Assembly: GCF_009852415.1 (NCBI RefSeq)
Contig: NZ_WOXS01000002.1
Location: forward strand, 2,130,501-2,194,500
Length of the DNA: 64,000 nt
Direction of reading: 5' to 3'
Source of the DNA: Streptomyces sp. Tu 3180
GTDB taxonomy: Bacteria > Actinomycetota > Actinomycetes > Streptomycetales > Streptomycetaceae
Both the position numbers and the translations under genes were made by a program. The notes beneath the pieces are model-generated. The model was not told where the DNA came from. It worked only from the letters and a program-made list of their open reading frames with translations, and did no database searches. Of this stretch, positions 41,109 to 48,811 are shown in pieces (within the stretch, counting starts at the first letter, position 1; every line of letters begins with the position of its first letter).

Positions 41109-42332
41109 CTAAGCCCGGCGTTCGGCGAACACCGGCTGCCACTCCGCCGTCTCGAAGACCTCGTCCGGCTCGCGCACCCCGCTCAGCGGTACGACCTTCT
41201 CGCTGCCGATGGTGACCAGGACCAGCCGCGGCCGGTACTCCCCCGGCCCGGGAGCCCGCTCCCAGGCGATGAGCCGCCGGTCGTCCGCCCAGGCGAGCAG
41301 GTCCGCCCCGCGCACCCGGGTGACCTCCTCGCCCGTGCGCGGATCGCGGATCCCGGACCAGGACCTGTCCCTGGCCTCGGCCGTCAGACCGAGCGCGGCC
41401 AGCCTGCCGTCGGGGGACAGCCGCGCGCTGACGTCGGACCGCAGGTGCCGTTCGTCCGCGGGCGCGGCGACCTCGTTCCCGGCGAGGTCGTGGAACTGCT
41501 GCAGCCCGTCCCGTCCCCCGATGACCTGGGAGTACACGAGCCGGCCGTCCCGGGAGAACGCGAAGTCCTGCCGGCCGTTGATGTCCGGGCGCTCCGCGAC
41601 CGGGCTCCAGGTTCCCCGGCCGTCGGCCACGTCCAGGACGTAGAAGCCGCTCCGGGACGACGTGCCGCCGAACCGCGGCACCCACGCCACGTCGCCCGAG
41701 GAGCCCTCCACCCGCTCCATCAGGTCGGGGTGCTCGCCGTAGGTCGTGGCGACGAGCCTGCCGCCGTCGCGTGAGAAGGCGAGGCCGCCGACGCCGCGGT
41801 CGGCGGGGATCCACCGGTCGACGCGCCCCGTCGCCAGGTCGAGGACGCCGATCCGCCGCGCGGGCAGCTCCCGTTCCAGCACGGCCGCGGTGCGCGCACC
41901 GGGCGCGACGGCGACGAACGACCACCGGTCGTCCCTCTCGTACCTCCCGGTCTCCGGGTCGAGCAGCCGGTAGGTGCGGGTGAGCACGGCCCGGTCGTCC
42001 GACCGCGCCACGGGCTCCGCCGTGTAGTAGGCGGCCAGCACCGACCGGCCGGCCGCGATCAGGTCGCGCGGCGGCGACTGGTCCGGGTGCGCGAGGACGC
42101 CGTTCCCGTCCAGGACGGCGGCGGGACGGACGTCCTCCTTCCCCGCGTCCGGCAGCGGCACGCCGACGGCGACCGCGACCACCGCCGTCGCGGCGGCGGC
42201 GGCACAGGCCAGCCTGCGTGTGCGCCGGCGCCGGCGCACCGTCAGCACGCGGTCGGCGAACCCCGGTCCGGGCGCCGTCAGTCGCGCCGCCTGTTCGCGC
42301 AACGCGTCTCGCACGAGTTCGTCGACGTTCAC
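41109..42332 (-). CDS. Membrane-anchored beta-propeller (TolB/WD40-like) protein, partner of the SigE-type sigma factor
   Basis: 407 aa. The N-terminal ~35 residues (MNVDELVRDALREQAARL) are cytoplasmic, then one transmembrane helix (ACAAAAATAVVAVAVGVPL). The extracytoplasmic part is made of propeller blades such as GGLAFSRDGGRLVATTY and FAFSRDGRLVYSQVIGG. It overlaps the sigma-factor stop by four bases, the arrangement of SigE-type sigma factors with cognate membrane regulators. A ZAS-type zinc motif is absent, so an anti-sigma role is inferred only from position. Confidence 0.7.
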   Translation of the reverse strand: MNVDELVRDALREQAARLTAPGPGFADRVLTVRRRRRTRRLACAAAAATAVVAVAVGVPLPDAGKEDVRPAAVLDGNGVLAHPDQSPPRDLIAAGRSVLAAYYTAEPVARSDDRAVLTRTYRLLDPETGRYERDDRWSFVAVAPGARTAAVLERELPARRIGVLDLATGRVDRWIPADRGVGGLAFSRDGGRLVATTYGEHPDLMERVEGSSGDVAWVPRFGGTSSRSGFYVLDVADGRGTWSPVAERPDINGRQDFAFSRDGRLVYSQVIGGRDGLQQFHDLAGNEVAAPADERHLRSDVSARLSPDGRLAALGLTAEARDRSWSGIRDPRTGEEVTRVRGADLLAWADDRRLIAWERAPGPGEYRPRLVLVTIGSEKVVPLSGVREPDEVFETAEWQPVFAERRA

Positions 42333-42886
42333 GACCGCACCTCCACGGGCGGGTAGTCACCGGAGGGCCGCCGCTCGCCTCCGGCCGGGCCGAGGGCGCT
42401 CAGTTCGGGTGCGAGGGCTCGCAGCCGGGCCAGGGAGCGGTGGGTGGTGGACCGCACGGTGCCGACCGAGCAGCCCAGGACGCGGGCCACTTCGGCCTCG
42501 GGCAGGTCCTCGAAGTAGCGGAGCACCAGCACGGTGCGCTGCCGCGCGGTGAGCCGGGCCAGTGCGCCGCGCATCAGCAGGCGCAGTTCGGCGGCGGCCG
42601 AGGCCTCCCCGTCGGCACCGACGTCCGGGGGCTCGGCCACGCTCAGTTCGCGTGCGCGCCACTTCAGACGCCAGCGGCTGATCTGCTGCCGGTAGAGGAC
42701 CTGCCGGACGTAGGCCTCGGGTTCGTCGATCCGGTGCCAGCGGCCCGCCGCCTTGACCAGCGCGTTCTGGAGCAGGTCCTCGCCCGCGTGCCGGTCGCCG
42801 CCGCTCAGCAGGACCGCGGTCCTCAGCAGTGCGGACGACCGGTTCGCCACGAACTCCCGGAAACTCTCCTCGGCTTCGGCATCCAT
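42329..42886 (-). CDS. SigE-family RNA polymerase sigma factor (ECF type)
   Basis: 185 aa with sigma region 2 (FVANRSSALLRTAVLLSGGDRHAGEDLLQNALVKAAGRW) and region 4 (ARLTARQRTVLVLRYFEDLPEAEVARVLGCSVGTVRSTTHRSLARLR). The extended C-terminal tail after region 4 is typical of actinobacterial SigE-family factors. I prefer the ATG at 42886 over the GTG at 42892, with AAGG upstream. A 10-bp hairpin (42906-42930) lies just upstream of the start. Confidence 0.88.
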   Translation of the reverse strand: MDAEAEESFREFVANRSSALLRTAVLLSGGDRHAGEDLLQNALVKAAGRWHRIDEPEAYVRQVLYRQQISRWRLKWRARELSVAEPPDVGADGEASAAAELRLLMRGALARLTARQRTVLVLRYFEDLPEAEVARVLGCSVGTVRSTTHRSLARLRALAPELSALGPAGGERRPSGDYPPVEVRS

Positions 42887-42905
42887 CGTCACCTTCTCTG
42901 CCCCC

Positions 42906-42930
42906 GGGGGCGGACCCGGTGTCCGCCCCC
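42906..42930. terminator. Hairpin just upstream of the sigma-factor start
   Basis: GGGGGCGGAC-CCGGT-GTCCGCCCCC is a perfect 10-bp stem only 20 bases before the sigma ATG. It could be a second terminator for the secreted-protein gene or sit in the sigma mRNA leader. Confidence 0.45.
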
Positions 42931-42995
42931 TGCCCCCCTGTGGACGCGCGCGGACCCCTCCCGCTATGCCACCCCCACAGGAAAACCACAGAGCG

Positions 42996-43047
42996 GACGG
43001 GCCGGGGCCGCACCGCGCGCGACGGCGCGGTGCGGCCCCGGCCCGTC
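42996..43047. terminator. Very long hairpin after the small secreted protein gene
   Basis: A perfect 23-bp stem (42996-43018 with 43025-43047) and a GCGACG loop lie 29 bases past the stop at 43076 (leftward). It is the strongest terminator-like structure in the window. Confidence 0.8.
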
Positions 43048-43075
43048 ATGGCGGACGCCCGCCGAGGAGGAACCC

Positions 43076-43315
43076 TCAGTTCCAGGCGTATCCGTCCCCG
43101 AACAGCAGGGTGTGCTCCAGCACGTCCTCCGCCGGGTCGTCGACCTGCCCGACGTTGACGTTGAGCAGTCCGACCCGGGGCCCGTTGTGGGAGCCGGTGT
43201 TGGTCTCGTCCGCGTACGCGGAATCGGCCAGTGTCCCGCACAGGACCACCACGGCCGCGACCCCGACCACCCCGGTCACACAACGCAGTGCACTCAACAG
43301 CCGCTCGTTCGTCAT
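43076..43315 (-). CDS. Small secreted protein of unknown function
   Basis: 79 aa. The signal peptide (MTNERLLSALRC, hydrophobic VTGVVGVAAVVVLCGTLA, cleavage near S-A-Y-A) leaves a mature peptide of about 44 residues with NTGSHNGPRVGLLNVNVGQVDDPAEDVLEH. It is not a chaplin (no paired Cys in the mature part). The function is unknown. It is the last chromosomal gene before the left end of the mobile element, 134 bases away. Confidence 0.7.
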   Translation of the reverse strand: MTNERLLSALRCVTGVVGVAAVVVLCGTLADSAYADETNTGSHNGPRVGLLNVNVGQVDDPAEDVLEHTLLFGDGYAWN

Positions 43316-43448
43316 CGCCCGTCCCCTTTTCCTGTATGTCAGTCGTCCCGGCGTCTGATCGGACTCTGTGTCCACCCGTTCATCCGCCAAAACGACCTCG
43401 AAGTCACGGGGAGTAACCCATACGTGAGCGAACGGATCGCGTGAACGA

Positions 43449-43463
43449 GTCAGTTGTGGCTGT
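43449..43463. repeat. Left attachment site core (attL)
   Basis: GTCAGTTGTGGCTGT, identical to the right copy, 25 bases beyond the int stop codon. The chromosomal sequence to its left would follow dapD in an empty site. Confidence 0.85.
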
Positions 43464-43475
43464 TCTGATCATGAT

Positions 43476-43484
43476 GCAGGTCAG
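43476..43484. repeat. Candidate integrase arm-type site, left
   Basis: GCAGGTCAG starts 12 bases inside the element from the left core. The same octamer GCAGGTCA lies 12 bases inside from the right core (54263-54270), and GCAGGTCAG again at 54232-54240. Confidence 0.45.
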
Positions 43485-43488
43485 TGGG

Positions 43489-44736
43489 TCAGCCTGCCCC
43501 GGGGGCCGTCTCGGGGCCGTCCTCGGTGCTGCCCGGGGCCCGGAAGACGCGGTCCACGGCGGCCCGGGTGCGCGCCTCACTGTTCGGCATCAGGTGCGTG
43601 TACGTGCGCAGGGTGAAGCTCGGATCGTGGTGACCCAGGTACTCGCTCAGGGCCTTGATGCTCTCCCCCGCGTCCAGAAGCACGGATGCGTAGAAGTGAC
43701 GGAGGGCGTGCATACCGTTCTCACGTCCGAGGGGGACGCCGGCGGAGGCGAGAGCCGGTCGCCACACGTAGTGGTTGAAGCGATTCCGGTGCAGGGCCAG
43801 AGCCTTGTTCCGGACGTTGACGAACAGCAGCGAAGCCGTCACGGGCGGACCCTCCAAGGTCTTCCAGGGCAGCGTGACCTCTACCGGCTCGTGCCTCGTG
43901 ATGTGATCGGCCAGTGCGAAGGCGACCGTCTCGGGCAAGGGCACGTGCCGTTCCTTGCCACCCTTGGGCGGACCGAAGACCGCCTGTGTGCCTCGCAGGA
44001 GCTTGACCTGCCGGACGACGTGGACCGTGCCGCCGAGGAAGTCGACGTCTTCGAGCGCCAAGCCGAAGATCTCGCCTTGCCGGAGGCCGCAGCCCGCCCC
44101 CAGGGAGACCATCTCCCGGTAGGCGTCCGGCATGGCTTCGTGCATGGCCATGACGCGCTCGACGGACCAGGGCTTGACCTTCCGGCCGTCGAGGGAGGGC
44201 GCCCGGACGGAGCGAGCGCGGCAGGGGTTGTCGGCGATGATCCGGTCCTCCACGGCCGCCGTGAACACGGCCGACACGTTGGCGAAGATCGAGCGCCGGT
44301 AGGACGCCGCGCGCCCGGTCGCCTCCAGCTGGCGCATCCACGCGCGCAGGTGCGAGGGCCGGAAGGACGCCATGGGCCGGTCCCCGAGGTACGGAAGGGC
44401 GTGGACCCGCAGGCGGATCTCGACGCTCTCACGGGTCACCGGGTCGATGGTGAGCGCCGCCATCCACTCCTTGGCGTACTGCGCGAAGGTCACCGAGCCC
44501 GCGGCCGGGTCGATGTACCGGCCCTGGGACATGTCCGCCTCGATGTTGGACAGCCAGGCTTCGGCCTTGCGCTTCTGCTTGTCCGGGAAGCTCTTGGACT
44601 TCTCGGAGCCGTCCGGCGCGATGTACCGGGCGCGGTAGCGGTGACCGACGCCATGACGGTCGGTCTTGACCCTGACGGTCTTGCCGTCCGGCCCGGGGAC
44701 GGTCTTGTACCAGCGGTCCTGAACGTGTCCGGCCAT
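43489..44736 (-). CDS. int: Tyrosine-type site-specific integrase
   Basis: 415-aa phage-type recombinase. It has an N-terminal arm-binding segment (RYRARYIAPDGSEKSKSF), a SAM-like core-binding domain (about 80-190) and a catalytic domain with Arg219 in GCGLRQGE, His343-x2-Arg346 in HALRHFY, His369 in LGHHDP and Tyr379 in TLRTYTHLM, so it should be active. The start at 44736 touches the xis stop (TGATG). Its stop lies 25 bases from attL, the usual AICE layout. Target is the dapD 3' end, inferred from the att repeats. Confidence 0.93.
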   Translation of the reverse strand: MAGHVQDRWYKTVPGPDGKTVRVKTDRHGVGHRYRARYIAPDGSEKSKSFPDKQKRKAEAWLSNIEADMSQGRYIDPAAGSVTFAQYAKEWMAALTIDPVTRESVEIRLRVHALPYLGDRPMASFRPSHLRAWMRQLEATGRAASYRRSIFANVSAVFTAAVEDRIIADNPCRARSVRAPSLDGRKVKPWSVERVMAMHEAMPDAYREMVSLGAGCGLRQGEIFGLALEDVDFLGGTVHVVRQVKLLRGTQAVFGPPKGGKERHVPLPETVAFALADHITRHEPVEVTLPWKTLEGPPVTASLLFVNVRNKALALHRNRFNHYVWRPALASAGVPLGRENGMHALRHFYASVLLDAGESIKALSEYLGHHDPSFTLRTYTHLMPNSEARTRAAVDRVFRAPGSTEDGPETAPGAG

Positions 44737-44936
44737 CAGGCGGCGGCCCTTTCCGTGCGGGACCTGACCCATGCCTGCACCTCTGCGGGGTCGTACCGGA
44801 GGTGCCGGCCCACCCGGAAGCCGCGGGGACCTATGCGCTTCCTCCGCCACTGGTAGACGGTCTCGACACTGGGCAGCTCGAAGAGCCGGACCAGGTCCTC
44901 GGGCGTGAGGTAGCGGTCAGGCAGTCGGGTCGGCAT
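44736..44936 (-). CDS. xis: Excisionase-like helix-turn-helix protein
   Basis: 66 aa with a MerR-like winged helix: RYLTPEDLVRLFELPSVETVYQWRRKRIGPRGFRVGRHLRYDPAEVQAWV, the standard AlpA/Xis fold of AICEs. It directs excision together with Int and may also activate. Start at 44936 has GAAGGA nine bases upstream; an ATG at 44945 lies too close to that site. Confidence 0.88.
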   Translation of the reverse strand: MPTRLPDRYLTPEDLVRLFELPSVETVYQWRRKRIGPRGFRVGRHLRYDPAEVQAWVRSRTERAAA

Positions 44937-44938
44937 GG

Positions 44939-46312
44939 TCACCATTCCTTCTCGTCTGGCAGCAGGGCGAGTTCTTCGCGGGCGGTTTCGCGGTTGAGCT
45001 GGAGGCTGCGGGCGATGGTGGCGGCGAGGACGGACTCGCCGGGGGTGTGGCCGTGGCCGGCGTACTGCCAGTCGGCCAGGACCAGGACGGTGTCCGGCTC
45101 GGCGTCCTCGAGGCTGAGGGCGGCGTGTTCCTGGGCGGCGCGGTAGTCGGCGCGTGCCTGGCGCAGTGCGCCGAGGGTGGTGGAGTAGCGGCGGGACTTG
45201 GAGGAGAAGTGGCCGCGGAAGCCGAGCATGTGCGCCCAGGCCCACAGCCGCCGGTCCGGATAGAGCGAGTCGAGGTCGCGGCATGCGGTGATCAGGCGGC
45301 GGGTGTGGTCGGGCACGCCGTGCCGGTCGAGCTCGGCGAGCTCCCCGATGCGGCGGTCGAGGGTGCCGGTGTTCTCGGCCGCCTTGGTGGCGTACTTGGC
45401 AACGTAGGAGGCGACGGCCTGTTCGGTGATCTCCGAGCCGTCCCCGAACGCCTTGACCGGCCGGACGTCGAGCTGGGTGCCCCAGCGGAAGGTCCGGGCC
45501 GGTTGGCCCTCGGCGGCCGGGACGGAGACCGAGGTGTAGGAGTGCGCGGCAGCGGCGCGGATCGCGTCGGCGAGCAGCTGCACGGTGGCCCAGGACGGCG
45601 GCGGGGTGTTCGGCCCGTCGGGTCCGTCGAGGCGGATCACGGCGTGGAAGTGCAGGGCACCGCGCTTCTGGAACTCAGCGACCTTGCCGTACGACAACCG
45701 GGCCCGCTCTTTCAGCTCCCGTTGGGTGAGGCCGGCGCGAGCGGCGATCTCCCGGCGGAGCCGGTTGGTGAAGCGCTGCCAGAGCTGCCCGGCGTGGTTG
45801 TTGAACAGCACCGCGCCCGCGTAGTCGTACGTGTCCGGGTCGAGGGCGGTGCCCAGTTCCGGGGCGTCCGGGGCGTGACGGGTGCCGCAGCGGCAGACGC
45901 CATGGTCGGGCCGGTTGTGGACCGGGCCGAATGAGGGGGCGGTGAGGGTGGCGAAGACGCGGGGATGGTCGCGGACGGTGGCGGGGATGTCGCGGCGGTC
46001 GTCACCGGCGAGGCCCGCGCGGATCAGGTGGTAGGTGTCGCCCGCGTAGGTCCAGGCGCAGGACGGGCAGCGCGAGACGCGGCGGTTGCCGCAGGCGACG
46101 CGGAGCCGTCCGCCCGGCTCATCCTCGGTGGAGTAGTGGTGCAGGGTCTGGCCGGTGGTCTTGTCCTTGGTCAGGGTCCAGCCGGTCAGGTGGATGGGGT
46201 CGGCGCAGCCGCCGGTGCGGCGGATCTGCTCTTCCCAGCGGTCGAAGTCGGAAGCCGAAGCCACCCTCAGCAGGTCGCCGAGGGTGGCCGGGTCGAGCAG
46301 CGTCTCAGGCAC
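44939..46312 (-). CDS. AICE replication initiator (RepSA-like, HUH family)
   Basis: 457 aa for rolling-circle replication after excision. A Cys-rich site R-C-P-S-C-A-W-T-Y (about residue 82) and the C-R-C-G pair near 140 are probable zinc-binding. HUH motif in GALHFHAVIRL (about 219-228). The nucleophilic Tyr motif is YVAKYATK (about 303-310). Close in size to pSAM2 RepSA. I prefer the GTG at 46312, with GGGAGG six bases upstream; it overlaps the preceding small gene. Co-transcribed with xis and int. Confidence 0.85.
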   Translation of the reverse strand: MPETLLDPATLGDLLRVASASDFDRWEEQIRRTGGCADPIHLTGWTLTKDKTTGQTLHHYSTEDEPGGRLRVACGNRRVSRCPSCAWTYAGDTYHLIRAGLAGDDRRDIPATVRDHPRVFATLTAPSFGPVHNRPDHGVCRCGTRHAPDAPELGTALDPDTYDYAGAVLFNNHAGQLWQRFTNRLRREIAARAGLTQRELKERARLSYGKVAEFQKRGALHFHAVIRLDGPDGPNTPPPSWATVQLLADAIRAAAAHSYTSVSVPAAEGQPARTFRWGTQLDVRPVKAFGDGSEITEQAVASYVAKYATKAAENTGTLDRRIGELAELDRHGVPDHTRRLITACRDLDSLYPDRRLWAWAHMLGFRGHFSSKSRRYSTTLGALRQARADYRAAQEHAALSLEDAEPDTVLVLADWQYAGHGHTPGESVLAATIARSLQLNRETAREELALLPDEKEW

Positions 46313-46490
46313 CAGCACCCTCCCGGACGCGGCGGGCGGGAACGGTGCCGGTGCCCTGGCAGGCCGGGCAGTGAGCGGTGATGGTGCGCAGGTGGCCGCG
46401 GGCGTCTCGGCTGCCGAGGGTGACGGCGACGGAGGCGAAGCCGTCGCATCCCGGGCAGATACGCGGCGCGGGTGGGGTGTGCTGGGCCAT
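46305..46490 (-). CDS. Small zinc-ribbon-like protein
   Basis: 61 aa with two Cys pairs, C-P-G-C near residue 13 and C-P-A-C near residue 42, the arrangement of a DnaJ-type or ribbon zinc module. It is commonly placed before rep in AICEs; its role is unknown. ATG at 46490 after AAGGAA; overlaps the rep start. Confidence 0.7.
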   Translation of the reverse strand: MAQHTPPAPRICPGCDGFASVAVTLGSRDARGHLRTITAHCPACQGTGTVPARRVREGAGA

Positions 46491-46575
46491 GATGGTGGTT
46501 CCTTTCGATTGCGGTTGGAAGGAACGGCCCCGGGTGGCGGCGTGCTTGGCGGCTTGTGCGCCACCCGGTGGCCGG

Positions 46576-47127
46576 TCAGTGAGAGAGGCGCGAGCCCCGG
46601 CGGCCACGGCCCTTGGCCGCGTACATGGCCGCATCGGCGGCGGCGAGCGCATCGGTCAGCAGCGGCACCGGCAGCTCGGCGAGACGGCAGACCCCGACCG
46701 AGGCGGCCAGCGGCAGCGACGCACCGTTGTAGTCCAGCGGCCGGTGCAGTGCGGCGGTGAGTGCGTCGAGGTCGACGACAGCCAGGTCCTGGACGACGGC
46801 GACGAACTCGTCCCCGCCCAGGCGTCCGGCGGTGCCATGACGTCCGCACCAGGCCCGGAGCCGGTCGGCAGTGGCGACGAGGGCGGCATCCCCGGCGGCG
46901 TGGCCGTGGGTGTCATTCAGGGTCTTGAAGTAGTCGAGGTCGACCAGGACCACGGTGGCGGCCGGGTGCCGGCGGACGCAGTGTTCGGCGCGGGCGGTCC
47001 ATCCGGCGCGGGTGTGCAGACCGGTCAGCGGATCGCGGCGAGCGGAGGCGAGCCGGTGAGCGAGGACGCTCCCGTGTACGGCCCAGCCCAGTAACGGCAC
47101 CAGGACGGCGGCTATCTGCAGATCCAT
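46576..47127 (-). CDS. GGDEF-domain protein (putative diguanylate cyclase)
   Basis: 183 aa. One N-terminal hydrophobic segment (IAAVLVPLLGWAVHGSVL) is followed at once by a complete GGDEF domain: DPLTGLHTRAGW, DLDYFKTLNDTHGHAAGDAAL (metal Asp and substrate Asn), and the active loop GRLGGDEFVAV (about 109). It predicts synthesis of c-di-GMP at the membrane; no I-site RxxD is obvious five residues before the loop, so feedback inhibition may be absent. It lies in the replication/spread gene block of the element. Confidence 0.85.
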   Translation of the reverse strand: MDLQIAAVLVPLLGWAVHGSVLAHRLASARRDPLTGLHTRAGWTARAEHCVRRHPAATVVLVDLDYFKTLNDTHGHAAGDAALVATADRLRAWCGRHGTAGRLGGDEFVAVVQDLAVVDLDALTAALHRPLDYNGASLPLAASVGVCRLAELPVPLLTDALAAADAAMYAAKGRGRRGSRLSH

Positions 47128-47216
47128 GACGTTCCCCTTTGACGATGGCGGTTGGCGGAGTACGGGTCCCGGAGGCGGCGGCGTGCTGGCGGCTTGTGCG
47201 TCGCCTTCGGGACCGG

Positions 47217-47549
47217 TCAGCGACGTTTGGCGTCGGAGGCGAGTAGAGAGCGCAGGACGAGGGCGCAGACGGCGACCGAGGCGGCGGTGACGGCGACCGC
47301 GAGGAGCATGGAGACCAGGACGGCGCCGACGACCAGGACGACGGCGGTGCCGCCGCCGACCAGGGCGAGCGCGGTACCCGGGGTGAGCTGGACCGTGGGC
47401 CGGGACGGAACCGGGGCCGAGGTCCGGGCGGCGGATACCAGCGGCGTGGTCGGGGTGCCGGGGGTGATGGTGGTCGGCTCGACGACGACCGCGGGCGGGG
47501 CGACGGTACCGGTGGGCTGGGGCATGGTCGGGAGCTTGGGCCGGAACAT
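47217..47549 (-). CDS. Spd-like spread protein (Pro-rich N-terminus, C-terminal membrane helices)
   Basis: 110 aa. A Pro/Thr/Val-rich N-terminal ~55 residues lead into a long hydrophobic region (LALVGGGTAVVLVVGAVLVSMLLAVAVTAASVAVCALVL) that makes two helices. This fits SpdB-type proteins, which with TraB-like translocases promote intramycelial spread. Confidence 0.72.
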   Translation of the reverse strand: MFRPKLPTMPQPTGTVAPPAVVVEPTTITPGTPTTPLVSAARTSAPVPSRPTVQLTPGTALALVGGGTAVVLVVGAVLVSMLLAVAVTAASVAVCALVLRSLLASDAKRR

Positions 47550-47561
47550 GAGCGGATCTCC

Positions 47562-47717
47562 TTACTTGACGGCGGTGTCGATGACCGGGGCCAGGAGGCT
47601 GTCGGCGAGGAGGTAGCCGCCCAGCAACAGCACCAGGACCAGCCAGAGCGGCGGGCGGATGAGCTTGACGCCGAGGACTCCGACGCACAGCAGGGCGAAC
47701 CAGAGCGGGACGTCCAC
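47562..47717 (-). CDS. Tiny membrane protein of the spread cluster
   Basis: 51 aa from a GTG at 47717, which has GGAGG seven bases upstream, to a TAA at 47562. Two hydrophobic helices: WFALLCVGVLGVKLI and LWLVLVLLLGGYLLADSLL. It fits the small Spd proteins between larger spd genes. Confidence 0.68.
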   Translation of the reverse strand: MDVPLWFALLCVGVLGVKLIRPPLWLVLVLLLGGYLLADSLLAPVIDTAVK

Positions 47718-47727
47718 GAGCGGCCTC

Positions 47728-47919
47728 CTAGCGGACCTTGCAGCGGTGGGTTCGGGCGGCGAGCTGGGCGGCGGACTGGCTGGTGTAGTCGGCGGACCAG
47801 CCGCAGCCGTCCGAGCTGCACACGGCGGCGTGCTTGGTGGTGCCGTTGCGGTCGCGATGGGTGCCGATCTGCACCGGGCCGATCCGCATCACGGAGTGGA
47901 AGAAGTCGCGGGCGGGCAT
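47728..47919 (-). CDS. Mobile element transfer protein (small, Cys/His-rich)
   Basis: 63 aa, a family found in most Streptomyces AICEs between spd genes: RIGPVQIGTHRDRNGTTKHAAVC, then C-G-W-S-A-D-Y and a C-terminal H-R-C. The Cys/His residues could bind zinc. Ten bases precede the tiny membrane protein. Confidence 0.78.
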   Translation of the reverse strand: MPARDFFHSVMRIGPVQIGTHRDRNGTTKHAAVCSSDGCGWSADYTSQSAAQLAARTHRCKVR

Positions 47920-47920
47920 G

Positions 47921-48115
47921 TCAGTCGGTCTCCTTGCGGGTCAGATTCGGGTCGGGGAAGGCGGCGCGGATATCGGCGGCGGTAGCCGGGTCAGTGGTGA
48001 GGCGGGCGGCCTCCTCGGCGAGCAGGTAGGCGAGGAAGGGCCGGTTGGTGGCGGCCATCTCGCGGGCGGCGTCGAGGTGGTCGGCAGCGGTCAGGTCGGC
48101 CGGGTCACCGAGCAC
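47921..48115 (-). CDS. Small hypothetical AICE protein
   Basis: 64-aa soluble, helical, Ala-rich protein (ADHLDAAREMAATNRPFLAYLLAEEAARL) from a GTG at 48115, ending one base before the next gene's ATG. A position between the DUF2637 and transfer-protein genes is typical for small AICE genes of unknown role. Confidence 0.65.
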   Translation of the reverse strand: MLGDPADLTAADHLDAAREMAATNRPFLAYLLAEEAARLTTDPATAADIRAAFPDPNLTRKETD

Positions 48116-48133
48116 GAGGTGTCTCCCTTCGGG

Positions 48134-48793
48134 TCAGGTGAGCTGGGCGGCGATGGCGTCGGCCAGGTGCGGCGGGACGCCGAGGCGGGCGCGCAGGGTG
48201 TCGGTGTCGATCCGGGCACCGGTCCGGTGCTCGTGGTCGGCGGCGACCTTGCGGGCGTGGTTCACCAGCGCGGCCGGGACCGGAACAGCCGGCGCTGCCG
48301 GGACCGGATCTGCGGCCGGAAGGACGGGGGTGTCGTCGACGGCCGCCACCGGCACCGGTTCCGGGTCCGGCTCAGCGGCGACCGGTTCGGTCTCCACCTC
48401 GGGCGCGGGACCCGGGTCTGGGGCGTGACCCGCGGGTGAGTGGGCGAGGAGGGTGCCACCCATGAAGGCCAGCGCAGGCCAGGCGGCAACCAGGATGCGC
48501 AGCCAGGCCGGGACGTCGCCGAGGTCGAGGAGTCCGGCGGTGGCGACGTTCGCGCCGAGGGAGGCGACCAGGGCGATGAGGAACCAGCACCAGGCCAGCC
48601 GGGACGGCCCGTCCGTGCGCAGCCGACGCCAGGCGGCGACCAGCAGCAGGTCCACCGAGACCGGGTAGGCCCAGGCTTTCCAACCGTCCTGTCCGGCAGC
48701 GGCAGCGAGGTCGTGCAGGTGGGCGAAGGACAGGGCACCGGCGATGACGGCTTGCACCAGGACGGCATCCACGCGCAGCGACGAGCGGGGCAT
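48134..48793 (-). CDS. DUF2637 membrane protein (Spd-like)
   Basis: 219 aa. Four hydrophobic helices in the N-terminal half (AVIAGALSFAHLHDLA, YPVSVDLLLVAAW, FLIALVASLGANVATAGLL, ILVAAWPALAFMGGTLLA) define DUF2637. Then comes a Pro/Ala/Glu-rich linker and a C-terminal helical part (DTLRARLGVPPHLADAIAAQL) that may bind DNA. These proteins accompany AICE translocases. Confidence 0.82.
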   Translation of the reverse strand: MPRSSLRVDAVLVQAVIAGALSFAHLHDLAAAAGQDGWKAWAYPVSVDLLLVAAWRRLRTDGPSRLAWCWFLIALVASLGANVATAGLLDLGDVPAWLRILVAAWPALAFMGGTLLAHSPAGHAPDPGPAPEVETEPVAAEPDPEPVPVAAVDDTPVLPAADPVPAAPAVPVPAALVNHARKVAADHEHRTGARIDTDTLRARLGVPPHLADAIAAQLT

Positions 48794-48811
48794 GATGAAC
48801 CTCCGGGAAGG

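Noticed and set aside
43400..43470. tRNA 3' end as the element's target
   Set aside because: No cloverleaf or CCA-like tRNA end is visible at either junction; the repeat matches the dapD terminus instead.
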